Of a stretch of 8,160 nucleotides of DNA, positions 1 through 6,331 are shown piece by piece. The position numbers were made by a program, and so were the translations under genes. Where the stretch lies: positions 1 to 8,160 of the forward strand of contig CAJWOB010000096.1 in NCBI GenBank assembly GCA_913043885.1, written 5' to 3'. Below the pieces are notes generated by a model. The model was given only the letters and a program-made list of their open reading frames with translations, searched no databases and was not told the DNA's origin. Positions within the stretch are counted from its first letter, which is position 1. Each line of letters begins with the position of its first letter. The DNA comes from an uncultured Spirochaetaceae bacterium. GTDB taxonomy: Bacteria > Spirochaetota > Spirochaetia > SZUA-6 > Bin103.

Positions 1-1617
1 AAGCTGGTGGACTGGCCCACGGCGGGCGAGCTGGGCGCCGAGAATCCTCTCGAGCGCCGGCTGGCGGAGCTGTCGGCCCAGGACCCGGTGGCGGCGGCGG
101 TGGCCAAGGCGGCCATCAACGAGGAAGCGGGCGCGCTGCAGATGGCACAGGTGCAGTGGGAGCGGGTTCTGGAGGAGAACCCGTTCCACTCCCAGGCGAA
201 CCAGGAGATCGGCAGACTGCGCACGGCACAGCAGCTGGCCAACGCCGCCGAGCTGGGCGAGCAGACCCTGCGCACCCTGCAGACGTTGGGCCCCGAGCCG
301 GCGCGCCAGAGCTTCAGCCAGGTGGTGCAGATCTACGAGCGAATCTTGAGCAGCAATCCCGGCCATACCGTGGCAAGCAAGGCGCTGCGCGAGCTGCGTG
401 CCGCTTTCGACGCCGCCAGCGGAGCTGCAGCGGGAAAGAAACCACCAATCACGATTCGCAGCCTCAACGTCAACAATCTGTTTCCGTCGCTGATGCAGAC
501 CTATCGGACCAACCCGGTGGGCGTCCTGGAGGTGGTAAACGAGCTCGACGCTCCGGTCACCGACCTCACCGCCTCGCTGAGTCTGCGGCGATACACCGAC
601 TTTCCGACCGATACCGAGACTGTCGCGCGGATCGCGCCGGGGGAATCGGCCACCCTCGATCTCAGGGTAATCCTCAACGACAGCGTGTTCGACGTGCAGG
701 AGCACCTGCCGGTGCAGGCGCAGGTGGCGGTCCGTTATGTGGTGGAGGGCGAGCAGCAGGAGGTGCTGCGCGCCATACCGGTGACGCTGCAGAGCCGCAC
801 TGCCCTCATCTGGGACGAGTCGGCCAAGCTATCGTCGTTTATTACCCCCAACGAGAGCAGCGTCACCGCCTTTGCCCACCGGGTTTCGCGGGTGGACGAG
901 GCGCTGGACGTGTATCGCCTCTCGGACAAACTGTTCCAGGCGATGCGCGTGTGCGACGCGGTGGGTACCCACAGCGTCCACTACATCGAGGATCCGGAGT
1001 CGCCTATCGCCAACATCCTGGGTAACAGCGAATGGGTAGACGCGGTGCGCTTCCCGCGTACCACGCTCCTGATCCAGTCCGGCGACTGCGACGACACCAC
1101 CGCGCTGCTGGCCTCGCTGCTCAAGTCGATCGGAATCCGCACGGCCATCCTTACGTCGCCGGGACACGTCTTCATGGCGTTCGATTCCGGCGAGCCGGAG
1201 GAGAACCTGTTGCTGTTCCAGTCGCTGCAGCTGGAGGCGGTGGCGCGGGATGGTCGCGTGTGGATCCCAGTGGAGACCACCGTGCTCGGCGACGGCTTAC
1301 TGGCGGCGTGGTTGGAGGGGTCGCGGCTGTTGCGTGCCCACACCGAGCGCGGCGAGATCGAGTTCATTCCGGTGCACGAGGTGCGTCAGGAGTATCCGCC
1401 GCTGTCGCTGCCGGGGAGCACCTTCAATGTCGTCGAGCCGGTAACGGCCGCCATCGACGAGCTGTTCGACGAATCGGTGGTGGGCGTGGTGGAGCGCATG
1501 TATGACAACGGCCTCAGCTCGCTGCAGCAGCGGCTGGCCAGTCGTAGCGGCAGCGACGCACTGAAGATCCGCAACCAGATCGGTATCCTCCATGCCCGTT
1601 TTGGCGAGGAGGCGTAG
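1..1617 (+). CDS. TPR / transglutaminase-like protein, 5' partial, ended by a premature in-frame TAG
   Basis: The frame is open from base 1 (AAG CTG GTG), so the true start lies upstream; GTG at 7 is only the first possible start in view. Residues below count from that GTG. Residues about 20-140 are Ala/Leu-rich helices of TPR type. Residues about 145-285 look like a beta-sandwich domain. Residues about 310-435 are a transglutaminase-like (papain-fold) domain with Cys361 in SGDCDDTT, His387 in GHVFMAFD and Glu423 in WIPVETT. The third residue is Glu where many family members have Asp. From about 440 the chain is helical and enters a TPR (NQIGILHARFGEEA) that is cut by TAG. Such proteins may be proteases, cross-linking enzymes or inactive scaffolds, and nothing here decides among these. 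I recall this domain order from spirochaetes, unverified. The gene is probably a recent pseudogene or contains a sequence error, since homology continues past the stop. Confidence 0.8.
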   Translation, partial: KLVDWPTAGELGAENPLERRLAELSAQDPVAAAVAKAAINEEAGALQMAQVQWERVLEENPFHSQANQEIGRLRTAQQLANAAELGEQTLRTLQTLGPEPARQSFSQVVQIYERILSSNPGHTVASKALRELRAAFDAASGAAAGKKPPITIRSLNVNNLFPSLMQTYRTNPVGVLEVVNELDAPVTDLTASLSLRRYTDFPTDTETVARIAPGESATLDLRVILNDSVFDVQEHLPVQAQVAVRYVVEGEQQEVLRAIPVTLQSRTALIWDESAKLSSFITPNESSVTAFAHRVSRVDEALDVYRLSDKLFQAMRVCDAVGTHSVHYIEDPESPIANILGNSEWVDAVRFPRTTLLIQSGDCDDTTALLASLLKSIGIRTAILTSPGHVFMAFDSGEPEENLLLFQSLQLEAVARDGRVWIPVETTVLGDGLLAAWLEGSRLLRAHTERGEIEFIPVHEVRQEYPPLSLPGSTFNVVEPVTAAIDELFDESVVGVVERMYDNGLSSLQQRLASRSGSDALKIRNQIGILHARFGEEA

Positions 1618-1974
1618 GCAGAGCAAACCTTCCGCGACACCATCGCCGCCAGCCCCGACTTCATCCCCGCGTACGTCAATCTGGCCAACCTGCGGCACAG
1701 CTCCGGCGATTATCGTGGCGCCATCGAGGTGCTCGGGGACGCGCTGGGCCGACGGCCCGATTCGGTCTACCTGAATCTGGCGATGGCACGCAGCCACTAC
1801 CAGAGTGGTGACGCCCGCAGCGCCGGGCGGTTCTTCCAGGTGGTGCGACAGCGGGCGCCGATCCTCGCATCCCGCTACTCCTACATCGAGGATGCCTCCG
1901 CCGACGGCGGCGTCGTTCGGGCCGGTGCGCCCGGCGCGGCGGATCCGCTTATCTGGGCGGCGGATTTCGATTGA
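1618..1974 (+). pseudogene. C-terminal TPR segment of the same gene, stranded beyond the TAG
   Basis: The frame is the same as the upstream gene and there is no frameshift. The TAG falls at position 19 of a 34-residue TPR. Consensus Gly8 and Gly15 lie before it, and Ala20, Phe24 and Pro32 follow in exact register (AEQTFRDTIAASPDF). A second repeat follows (AYVNLANLRHSSGDYRGAIE) and then a third (YLNLAMARSHYQSGDARSA). The frame ends at TGA 1972-1974. The first in-frame near-start after the TAG is GTG at 1729, in the middle of a helix and without a ribosome binding site, so independent translation is unlikely. Codon third positions stay GC-rich, so decay, if real, is recent. Readthrough would restore a chain of at least 658 codons including the stop. 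Confidence 0.75.
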
Positions 1975-1977
1975 TCA
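1972..1977. other. Convergent stop codons abutting in TGATCA
   Basis: The plus-strand TPR frame ends in TGA at 1972-1974 and the minus-strand larA ends in TGA read from TCA at 1975-1977. The six-base palindrome TGATCA therefore holds both stops with no gap and no overlap. No hairpin with a T-run is visible, so transcripts from the two sides probably overlap. The natural stop of the plus-strand gene being placed here also supports 1974, rather than 1617, as its ancestral end. Confidence 0.85.
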
Positions 1978-3243
1978 GGCCAGGTAGGCGATGGTCTGCG
2001 GACCCTCGGGCAGCACACACAGGCGGCGCGGCTGCAGCTGTGCCACGGTACCCTCGATGGAGCGGGTAGCGGTCAGCAGCGCGCTCTCGATCTGGCTATC
2101 GCTGAGCCCGTCGCTGTACACGTAGACCGCTACACGCTGCTGGATCTGCGCCTGAATCTGCACCTGCCACTGATCCTGCGCGGCGAACCCCGGCGCCCCC
2201 ACCGTTTCCAACACCCGGGCTGGCGAACCGGCCTCCGCCAGCAACTGCCCGTACTTGCCGTGGTCGGGTAGCCCGTCCGCGCACTCGGCGGCCATGACGA
2301 TGGCGCCGCCGTCGCGCGCCACGCCGGCAGCCGCCTTCATCCCCTTGACCGTTTGATAGAGGTTCTGGTCGAGCGGGTAGCCACTGTTGGTGGTGATGAC
2401 CGCGTCGTAGGGCTCGGCAACCGGCACCATTGCGCTCTCCCGCACCGCAGCGCAGCCGGCCGCGTGGGCGGCGCCCAGCTCGCCGGCGAACACCCCGGTG
2501 ATCTGCCGGTCGGCGTTGAGGCTGACGTTCAGGAGAAACAACTGCTCCAGGCAGCGAGCCACCTCCTGCATCTCCTCCCAGATCGGGTTGCCTTCGGTAA
2601 TACCCCAGGTCGCCTGCGGGTGGGCGATCATGTCGAAGCCGTGGTTGGTAACCACGCTCTCGTGGCCGGCCAGCGCCGGCAGTGCCCCCTTGGGGCCGCC
2701 GCTGAAGCCAGCAAAGAAGTGGGGCTCGATGAAACCGGTGAAGATTACGAGGTCGGCTTCGACCACCCGCCGATTGAGGCGAACCGGGTTGCCGCGGGAG
2801 GTGGTGAGCAGCGGGACCAGGTTGGCATCGTCCCACGCATCGTGCTGCAGGCAGCGATAGCGCGCCACAATCGGGGTGCCATCCAGGCACGCGCCCAGCA
2901 GCGCCCACAGCTCGGCGTCGGTCTGTGGGCGGTGGGTACCCAGCGCATTGATGAGGGTGATGTCGTCGCTGGCCACACCGGCCAGCTTCAGCTCATCGAG
3001 CACCACCGGCAGGATGCGGTCGTTGGGGGTGGCGCGGGTGATGTCGCTGTGGGTGACGACTACCCGGCGCCGCCCGGCCGCCAGCTGGCGCAGCGACGGA
3101 CCGGAGATCGGCGCCCGCATCGCCTGGCGCAGCGCTGCCGGTTCGTCCGGCAACCCCGCTACGTACGTGGGGCGCACCACGTCGGCCCGGTCGGGGAGGG
3201 TTACCCGCAGCCCGTTGCGGCCGTAGGCAAGGTCGACGTTCAC
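1975..3243 (-). CDS. larA: LarA-family nickel-pincer-nucleotide racemase/epimerase
   Basis: This 422-residue protein has the LarA (DUF2088) layout at full family length. LarA enzymes racemise or epimerise alpha-hydroxy acids by hydride transfer at a nickel held by a covalent pincer nucleotide. The key residues known from Lactobacillus plantarum LarA all have counterparts: Arg70 in HSDITRATP, His104 in GTHRP, His175 and Lys185 in EPHFFAGFSGGPKG (Lys is the cofactor attachment site), His201 (nickel ligand, 16 residues after Lys185 as in LarA), and Lys300 in QTVKGMK. The protein has no signal peptide and is expected to be cytoplasmic. It starts at GTG 3243-3241, overlapping by one base the TAG of the upstream hydrolase gene, so it is probably translationally coupled to it. 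Cofactor genes larB, larC and larE are not in the window. The family now includes many non-lactate racemases, so the substrate is unknown. Confidence 0.88.
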   Translation of the reverse strand: MNVDLAYGRNGLRVTLPDRADVVRPTYVAGLPDEPAALRQAMRAPISGPSLRQLAAGRRRVVVTHSDITRATPNDRILPVVLDELKLAGVASDDITLINALGTHRPQTDAELWALLGACLDGTPIVARYRCLQHDAWDDANLVPLLTTSRGNPVRLNRRVVEADLVIFTGFIEPHFFAGFSGGPKGALPALAGHESVVTNHGFDMIAHPQATWGITEGNPIWEEMQEVARCLEQLFLLNVSLNADRQITGVFAGELGAAHAAGCAAVRESAMVPVAEPYDAVITTNSGYPLDQNLYQTVKGMKAAAGVARDGGAIVMAAECADGLPDHGKYGQLLAEAGSPARVLETVGAPGFAAQDQWQVQIQAQIQQRVAVYVYSDGLSDSQIESALLTATRSIEGTVAQLQPRRLCVLPEGPQTIAYLA

Positions 3244-4640
3244 TATCCCGGCTTGTCCTGCAGCCGCTGCGCCTCCACGCGGCTACCCAGGTACTGCGAG
3301 TCGTAGGCCTGCTGCGACGAGGTGAACGGTCCGAGACCCTCGATGCCGTGCCAGTCCCACTCGACGCTCATCGGGTTGGGGAGCCCGGTCTCGCGCTCGC
3401 GCTGGGCGATGTAGGCCTCCATGCGCTCCCTGAGCGCCGCCACCACCTCGGGCCGCTCCTCGGCGACGTTGTGGTTCTCTGCCGGGTCGGTGACCAGGTC
3501 GTAGAGCTCCACCTCGGGCTTGAAGTGGAAGTCCGGCTCCAACGCGATGATCAGCTTCCAGTGCGGGGTGCGCCAGCCGTGCTTGCGCATCCAGGTGCAC
3601 TCGGCGATGTAGTACTCCGACGCCAGCGACGGCACCTCGCCACCGATCATCGGCAGCAACGACCGGCCGTCGAAGTGGTCGGCGCCAGGATCGTCGATGC
3701 CGGCCAGCTGGAGCAGTGTCGGCACCAGATCCTCGTGACGGTTGTAGCCCGCTATCCGCGCACCGGCCGGCAGTTTCGCGGGGAAGCGGAGCACCAACGG
3801 CACGTGCAGCGTCACGTCGTAGATACCGTGGTGGTCGAACCAGCACTCGTGATCGTAGAGGGTCTCGCCGTGGTCGCCGTTGAGCACGATGATGGTGTCG
3901 TCGAGCACCCCTCGGCTGCTGAGCGGCTCGAGGATGTTCTGAATCGCGGCGTCCATGTAGGCGATGGCGCCATCGTATTGGGCGACGACGTAGTCCTTGT
4001 CCGAGATACCCTCCGGCAGCCACGAGGCGAAGTAGTCGCGGAACGGCTTGAACTCCATGACGGGATCCATCGATCGGTTCGCCGGGTCGCACTCGTCGCC
4101 GTGGTAGAATAACCGCTCGAACGGCGCTGGCGGCAGGTAGGGGGAGTGCGGGTCCATGTGGCGCAGGAACAGCAGAAACGGGTCGCTGCCGTCGAGCAGG
4201 CGCTGCAGCTCGGGAAGCGCCACGTCATTGAGGTTCTGCGCCTTCGGACACCGCCCGGTCTCGGCGTTCCACGCCTCGTATTCCAGATAGGTGTCGAAGC
4301 CACGCGAGGCCGGGTTGTTGGGGAAGCCGATGCAGGTGCTGGTGTAGCCGGCGTCGCGGAGGATCTCCGGCAGCATCCGCACCCGTTCGCCCAACGGGCC
4401 CTTGTGGCGCAGCCCAACCACCCGGCTGCTGAAGCAGTCCAGCCCGCTCAACATCGCCGTGTAGGCCGGGGTGGTGGGCACCACCGTCGAATAGGTGAGC
4501 TCGAACAGGACCGCATCTGCGGCGAGCTTGTCGATGTGGGGGCTGGTCAGACGGCTGTAGCCATAGCAGCTCATGTGGTCGGCGAGCAGTGAATCGACGC
4601 CGATGAGCAGGATGTTGGGCCTCGCACTTCTTGATGCCAC
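3243..4640 (-). CDS. Sulfatase-superfamily hydrolase with Thr in place of the formylglycine Cys/Ser
   Basis: This 465-residue protein has the alkaline-phosphatase/sulfatase fold pattern. The N-terminus reads RPNILLIGVDSL with metal ligand Asp16. HMDPHSPY (His165) and NGDHGE (Asp256, His257) supply further site residues, and FDHHG (270-271) follows. The C-terminal part has the usual LYDLVTDPAENHN motif. The canonical C/S-x-P-x-R sulfatase signature aligns to TTPAY at residues 56-60: Cys becomes Thr and Arg becomes Tyr. Formylglycine cannot form at Thr, so a plain sulfatase is doubtful. Thr is the nucleophile in related phosphodiesterases and phosphoethanolamine transferases, so a phospho-ester hydrolase is a fair alternative. 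There is no signal peptide or membrane anchor, so it is probably cytoplasmic. The start is GTG 4640-4638, just before the conserved core, with no Shine-Dalgarno. It is the first gene of the unit with larA. Confidence 0.87.
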   Translation of the reverse strand: MASRSARPNILLIGVDSLLADHMSCYGYSRLTSPHIDKLAADAVLFELTYSTVVPTTPAYTAMLSGLDCFSSRVVGLRHKGPLGERVRMLPEILRDAGYTSTCIGFPNNPASRGFDTYLEYEAWNAETGRCPKAQNLNDVALPELQRLLDGSDPFLLFLRHMDPHSPYLPPAPFERLFYHGDECDPANRSMDPVMEFKPFRDYFASWLPEGISDKDYVVAQYDGAIAYMDAAIQNILEPLSSRGVLDDTIIVLNGDHGETLYDHECWFDHHGIYDVTLHVPLVLRFPAKLPAGARIAGYNRHEDLVPTLLQLAGIDDPGADHFDGRSLLPMIGGEVPSLASEYYIAECTWMRKHGWRTPHWKLIIALEPDFHFKPEVELYDLVTDPAENHNVAEERPEVVAALRERMEAYIAQRERETGLPNPMSVEWDWHGIEGLGPFTSSQQAYDSQYLGSRVEAQRLQDKPG

Positions 4641-4648
4641 GTCGCGCG

Positions 4649-4677
4649 AGTGTAGGAGCTGGCTCGTCGCACAGCAA
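4649..4677 (-). promoter_or_regulatory. Candidate sigma-70-like promoter for the hydrolase-larA pair
   Basis: Read on the minus strand, TTGCTG (4677-4672) is followed after exactly 17 bases by TACACT (4654-4649). These match the -35 consensus at 3 of 6 and the -10 consensus at 4 of 6. Only 8 bases separate the -10 box from the GTG start at 4640, so a transcript would begin at or near the start codon. This fits the absence of a ribosome binding site. It is a weak motif match, but the geometry is right. Confidence 0.35.
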
Positions 4678-4683
4678 CGACGA
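4664..4683. promoter_or_regulatory. Inverted repeat in the divergent control region, possible operator
   Basis: TCGTCG at 4664-4669 and CGACGA at 4678-4683 are perfect inverted copies separated by 8 bases. They lie in the 58-bp gap between the divergent hydrolase and DoxX starts, and the loop holds the proposed -35 box of the hydrolase. The position suits a repressor site, but a 6-bp match in GC-rich DNA can arise by chance, and no regulator gene is in the window. Confidence 0.2.
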
Positions 4684-4692
4684 TGCTACGCT
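4684..4692 (+). promoter_or_regulatory. Candidate extended -10 box for the DoxX gene
   Basis: TGCTACGCT contains an extended-type TG one base before TACGCT (4687-4692), six bases upstream of the GTG at 4699. No convincing -35 box is present. It is proposed mainly because the same TANNNT-to-start spacing recurs at three other genes in the window. Confidence 0.22.
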
Positions 4693-4698
4693 CTGGCG

Positions 4699-5097
4699 GT
4701 GGACGTCGTATTCCTTATTGGACGGTTACTTAGCAGCGTGATCCTGCTATTCATGGGTCTCGGCTACATCATGAACAGGAAGGAGCTGGTCACCTACGCC
4801 GCCAGACGCGGCGCCCCAGCAGCGGCGCTGGCGGTGCCGCTCGCCGGACTGATGCTGGTGCTGGGAGCGGTGTCGGTGTCGCTGGGGATCTACGCCTCTG
4901 TCGGCCTGATTCTCTGGGTGGTGTTCCTGGTGGTCAGCGCGCTCATCGTCCACCTACCGCGGCCGTCGGATGACGGGCAGGAGCGGACGAGCGAAATGGT
5001 GCACTTCATGAAGGACATGACATTGGCGGGACTGGCGCTGACGCTGCTGCCGAGCGCCCAGCAGGCCTGGCCGCTGGCACTCAATATCGGCGTCTAG
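4699..5097 (+). CDS. DoxX-family small integral membrane protein
   Basis: This 132-residue protein has four predicted membrane helices (about residues 3-24, 42-62, 66-85 and 106-127). The first begins FLIGRLLSSVILLFMGLGY and the last contains HFMKDMTLAGLAL, resembling the DoxX signature around K-N/D-x-x-L-x-G. DoxX proteins sit in the cytoplasmic membrane; some associate with quinone oxidoreductases or oxidative-stress and thiosulfate metabolism, but most have no defined role. The frame is open back to 4573, but that would overlap the start of the divergent hydrolase and add a non-membrane leader. GTG at 4699 places the first helix at the N-terminus as in the family. There is no Shine-Dalgarno. 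The gene ends in TAG inside a CTAG shared with the convergent neighbour. Confidence 0.75.
   Translation: MDVVFLIGRLLSSVILLFMGLGYIMNRKELVTYAARRGAPAAALAVPLAGLMLVLGAVSVSLGIYASVGLILWVVFLVVSALIVHLPRPSDDGQERTSEMVHFMKDMTLAGLALTLLPSAQQAWPLALNIGV
5094..5097. other. CTAG shared by two convergent stop codons (DoxX and membrane protein)
   Basis: DoxX stops at TAG 5095-5097 and the opposite gene stops at CTA 5094-5096, read as TAG. The coding regions overlap by 2 bases inside the palindrome CTAG. No terminator hairpin is visible on either side. Confidence 0.85.
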
Positions 5098-5444
5098 TCG
5101 CCCGAGGAGGGCGTCCCGGTGCGGTTGCGTCGGAACAACCTGCTGATCAGCGAGAGCGCGGCTCCCCCAAGCAGCACCCAGCCGGCGAACCTGCTCACAC
5201 CCGAGATGACGCTGGCGATGGGTCCATATAACAGGTAGACGCCGGCGGCTGTGGCGAGGCTCAGGAAACCGGTGGACTTGTCACCCTTGCGCGAGAACAG
5301 GTTGTACAGGCCCAACCCGGCTGCCACGACGATAATCGGCCATTCCAGCCACGGCAGCACGCCTCCTGCGAGCAGCAGCACCACCCCGCCTCCCGCCAGC
5401 ACCACCGGCGTCGAGGCGTTCTTGACGAGAGCATTCCGTTCCAT
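5094..5444 (-). CDS. Small hypothetical four-helix membrane protein
   Basis: I do not recognise this 116-residue protein. It has four hydrophobic stretches: PVVLAGGGVVLLLAGGVLPW, WPIIVVAAGLGLYNLF, a third around STGFLSLATAAGVYLLYGP, and FAGWVLLGGAALSLISRLF. Basic residues sit after helices 2 and 4 (SRKGDK and RRNR), so both N- and C-termini are probably cytoplasmic. The frame can be extended to TTG at 5453 (MERMERNA), but ATG at 5444 is preferred because it repeats the same MERN-type start and has a weak GGAACGG just upstream. It is divergent from mutM and convergent with DoxX. No enzymatic motif is seen. The compact glycine- and alanine-rich helices suggest a small membrane-domain protein of unknown role. 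Confidence 0.65.
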   Translation of the reverse strand: MERNALVKNASTPVVLAGGGVVLLLAGGVLPWLEWPIIVVAAGLGLYNLFSRKGDKSTGFLSLATAAGVYLLYGPIASVISGVSRFAGWVLLGGAALSLISRLFRRNRTGTPSSGD

Positions 5445-5509
5445 CCGTTCCAAGATACGTATGGCGGCGGAGGGTCGGCCATCCTTTTCGCGCCGGCGCT
5501 GGCGGGCCG
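5445..5509. promoter_or_regulatory. Divergent control region between the membrane protein and mutM
   Basis: The 65-bp gap holds the perfect 8-bp palindrome ATACGTAT at 5455-5462, its only AT-rich patch. On the minus strand TATCTT (5457-5452) lies 7 bases before the ATG at 5444 and may be a -10 box. On the plus strand no box lies close to the mutM ATG and no clear Shine-Dalgarno precedes it; a promoter around the palindrome would give a leader of about 40 bases. Confidence 0.3.
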
Positions 5510-6331
5510 ATGCCTGAGCTCCCGGAGGTGGAGACGACCATGCGCGGGCTGCTCCGCTACTTGCCAGGCAAGACCATTGCCGAGGTGGTGGTGCGCGATG
5601 CCCGGCTGCGCTGGCCGGTACCCGGCGAGCTGCCCGAGCGCCTGCGCGGCGCGGCAGTCGAGGGGCTCTCCCGGCGGGCGAAGTACATCCTGATCCAGGT
5701 CACCGGTGGCACCCTGCTGCTCCACCTCGGCATGTCGGGCCGCGTCAGCATGCTCACCCCGGAGGGGGCGCGACAGGTCGGCCCCCATGACCACGTCGAC
5801 ATCCGCCTCAGCACCGGGGAGGTGATGCGACTCACCGATCCGCGGCGCTTTGGCTGCCTGCTGTGGGTCGAAGGTGCTATCAGCGAGCATCCCCTGCTCC
5901 GCCACCTCGGGCGGGAGCCTCTAGAGGCGGGGTTCGATGGCGACTACCTCTTCGCCCGCAGCCGCGGCCACAGGGTAGCGGTCAAGACGTTCCTGATGGA
6001 TGCCAAGGTCGTGGTCGGCGTCGGCAACATCTACGCGAGCGAGGCGCTGTTCGCTGCGCAGATCCGCCCGCTGCGTGCGGCCGGTCGCATATCGCGACAG
6101 CGCTACGGTCGTCTGGCGGACGCGGTCACGGTAACGCTGCAGGCAGCGATTGGCGCGGGCGGCACCACACTACGCGACTTTCAGGACCAGGATGGGCAGC
6201 TCGGCTACTTCTCCCTGCAACTGGCCGTGTATGGCCGGGTCGGCGAGCACTGCACCCGGTGCGGCGGCGTCATCCGCTCGGCGCGGGTGGGACAGCGCAG
6301 CACTTTCTGGTGCCCGCGATGCCAGCACTAG
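5510..6331 (+). CDS. mutM: Formamidopyrimidine-DNA glycosylase (Fpg/MutM)
   Basis: This 273-residue protein is a complete bifunctional DNA glycosylase/AP lyase that removes oxidised purines such as 8-oxoguanine and FapyG. It starts MPELPEVET, giving the catalytic N-terminal Pro and Glu after Met removal. Lys58 in RRAKYIL matches the conserved Lys57. Met75 in LGMSGR and Arg113-Phe114 in DPRRFG are the residues that fill the space of the flipped base. GVGNIYASEALF (Asn173) marks the helix-two-turn-helix DNA-binding region. The C-terminal zinc finger is intact: Cys248, Cys251, Cys268 and Cys271 (C-x2-C-x16-C-x2-C) with GQRSTFWCPRC. Length matches E. coli Fpg (269). The ATG at 5510 is fixed by the need for Pro at position 2. 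The gene ends in TAG inside a CTAG shared with the convergent creatininase gene. Nei is excluded by the MPELPE start and the finger sequence. Confidence 0.97.
   Translation: MPELPEVETTMRGLLRYLPGKTIAEVVVRDARLRWPVPGELPERLRGAAVEGLSRRAKYILIQVTGGTLLLHLGMSGRVSMLTPEGARQVGPHDHVDIRLSTGEVMRLTDPRRFGCLLWVEGAISEHPLLRHLGREPLEAGFDGDYLFARSRGHRVAVKTFLMDAKVVVGVGNIYASEALFAAQIRPLRAAGRISRQRYGRLADAVTVTLQAAIGAGGTTLRDFQDQDGQLGYFSLQLAVYGRVGEHCTRCGGVIRSARVGQRSTFWCPRCQH
6328..6331. other. CTAG shared by two convergent stop codons (mutM and creatininase)
   Basis: mutM stops at TAG 6329-6331 and the creatininase-family gene stops at CTA 6328-6330, read as TAG. This is the same 2-base overlap inside CTAG as at 5094-5097. 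The only other CTAG I saw in the window is inside mutM at 5921-5924. Confidence 0.85.

Noticed and set aside
156..1025. Second open frame inside the TPR/transglutaminase gene
   Set aside because: The Arg/Gly/Ala-rich translation is typical of an off-frame read of GC-rich DNA, while the overlapping frame has clear catalytic motifs.
1615..1617. Pyrrolysine or genome-wide amber recoding at the internal TAG
   Set aside because: TAG correctly ends at least five other genes in the window and no Pyl machinery or recoding element is seen, so mutation or error is simpler.
2353..3306. Long plus-strand open frame opposite larA (317 codons)
   Set aside because: It is the antisense of a well-motifed LarA protein. 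High GC leaves such shadows open, and the translation has no domain character.
4573..4698. N-terminal extension of the DoxX protein to 4573
   Set aside because: It would overlap the divergent hydrolase start and add a 42-residue non-membrane leader not typical of DoxX.
5445..5453. TTG at 5453 as start of the small membrane protein
   Set aside because: ATG at 5444 is a stronger start with a weak GGA upstream; TTG would overlap the proposed -10 box.
5918..5927. Perfect palindrome CCTCTAGAGG
   Set aside because: It is internal to mutM, explained by codons of a conserved protein, and has no context suggesting a site.
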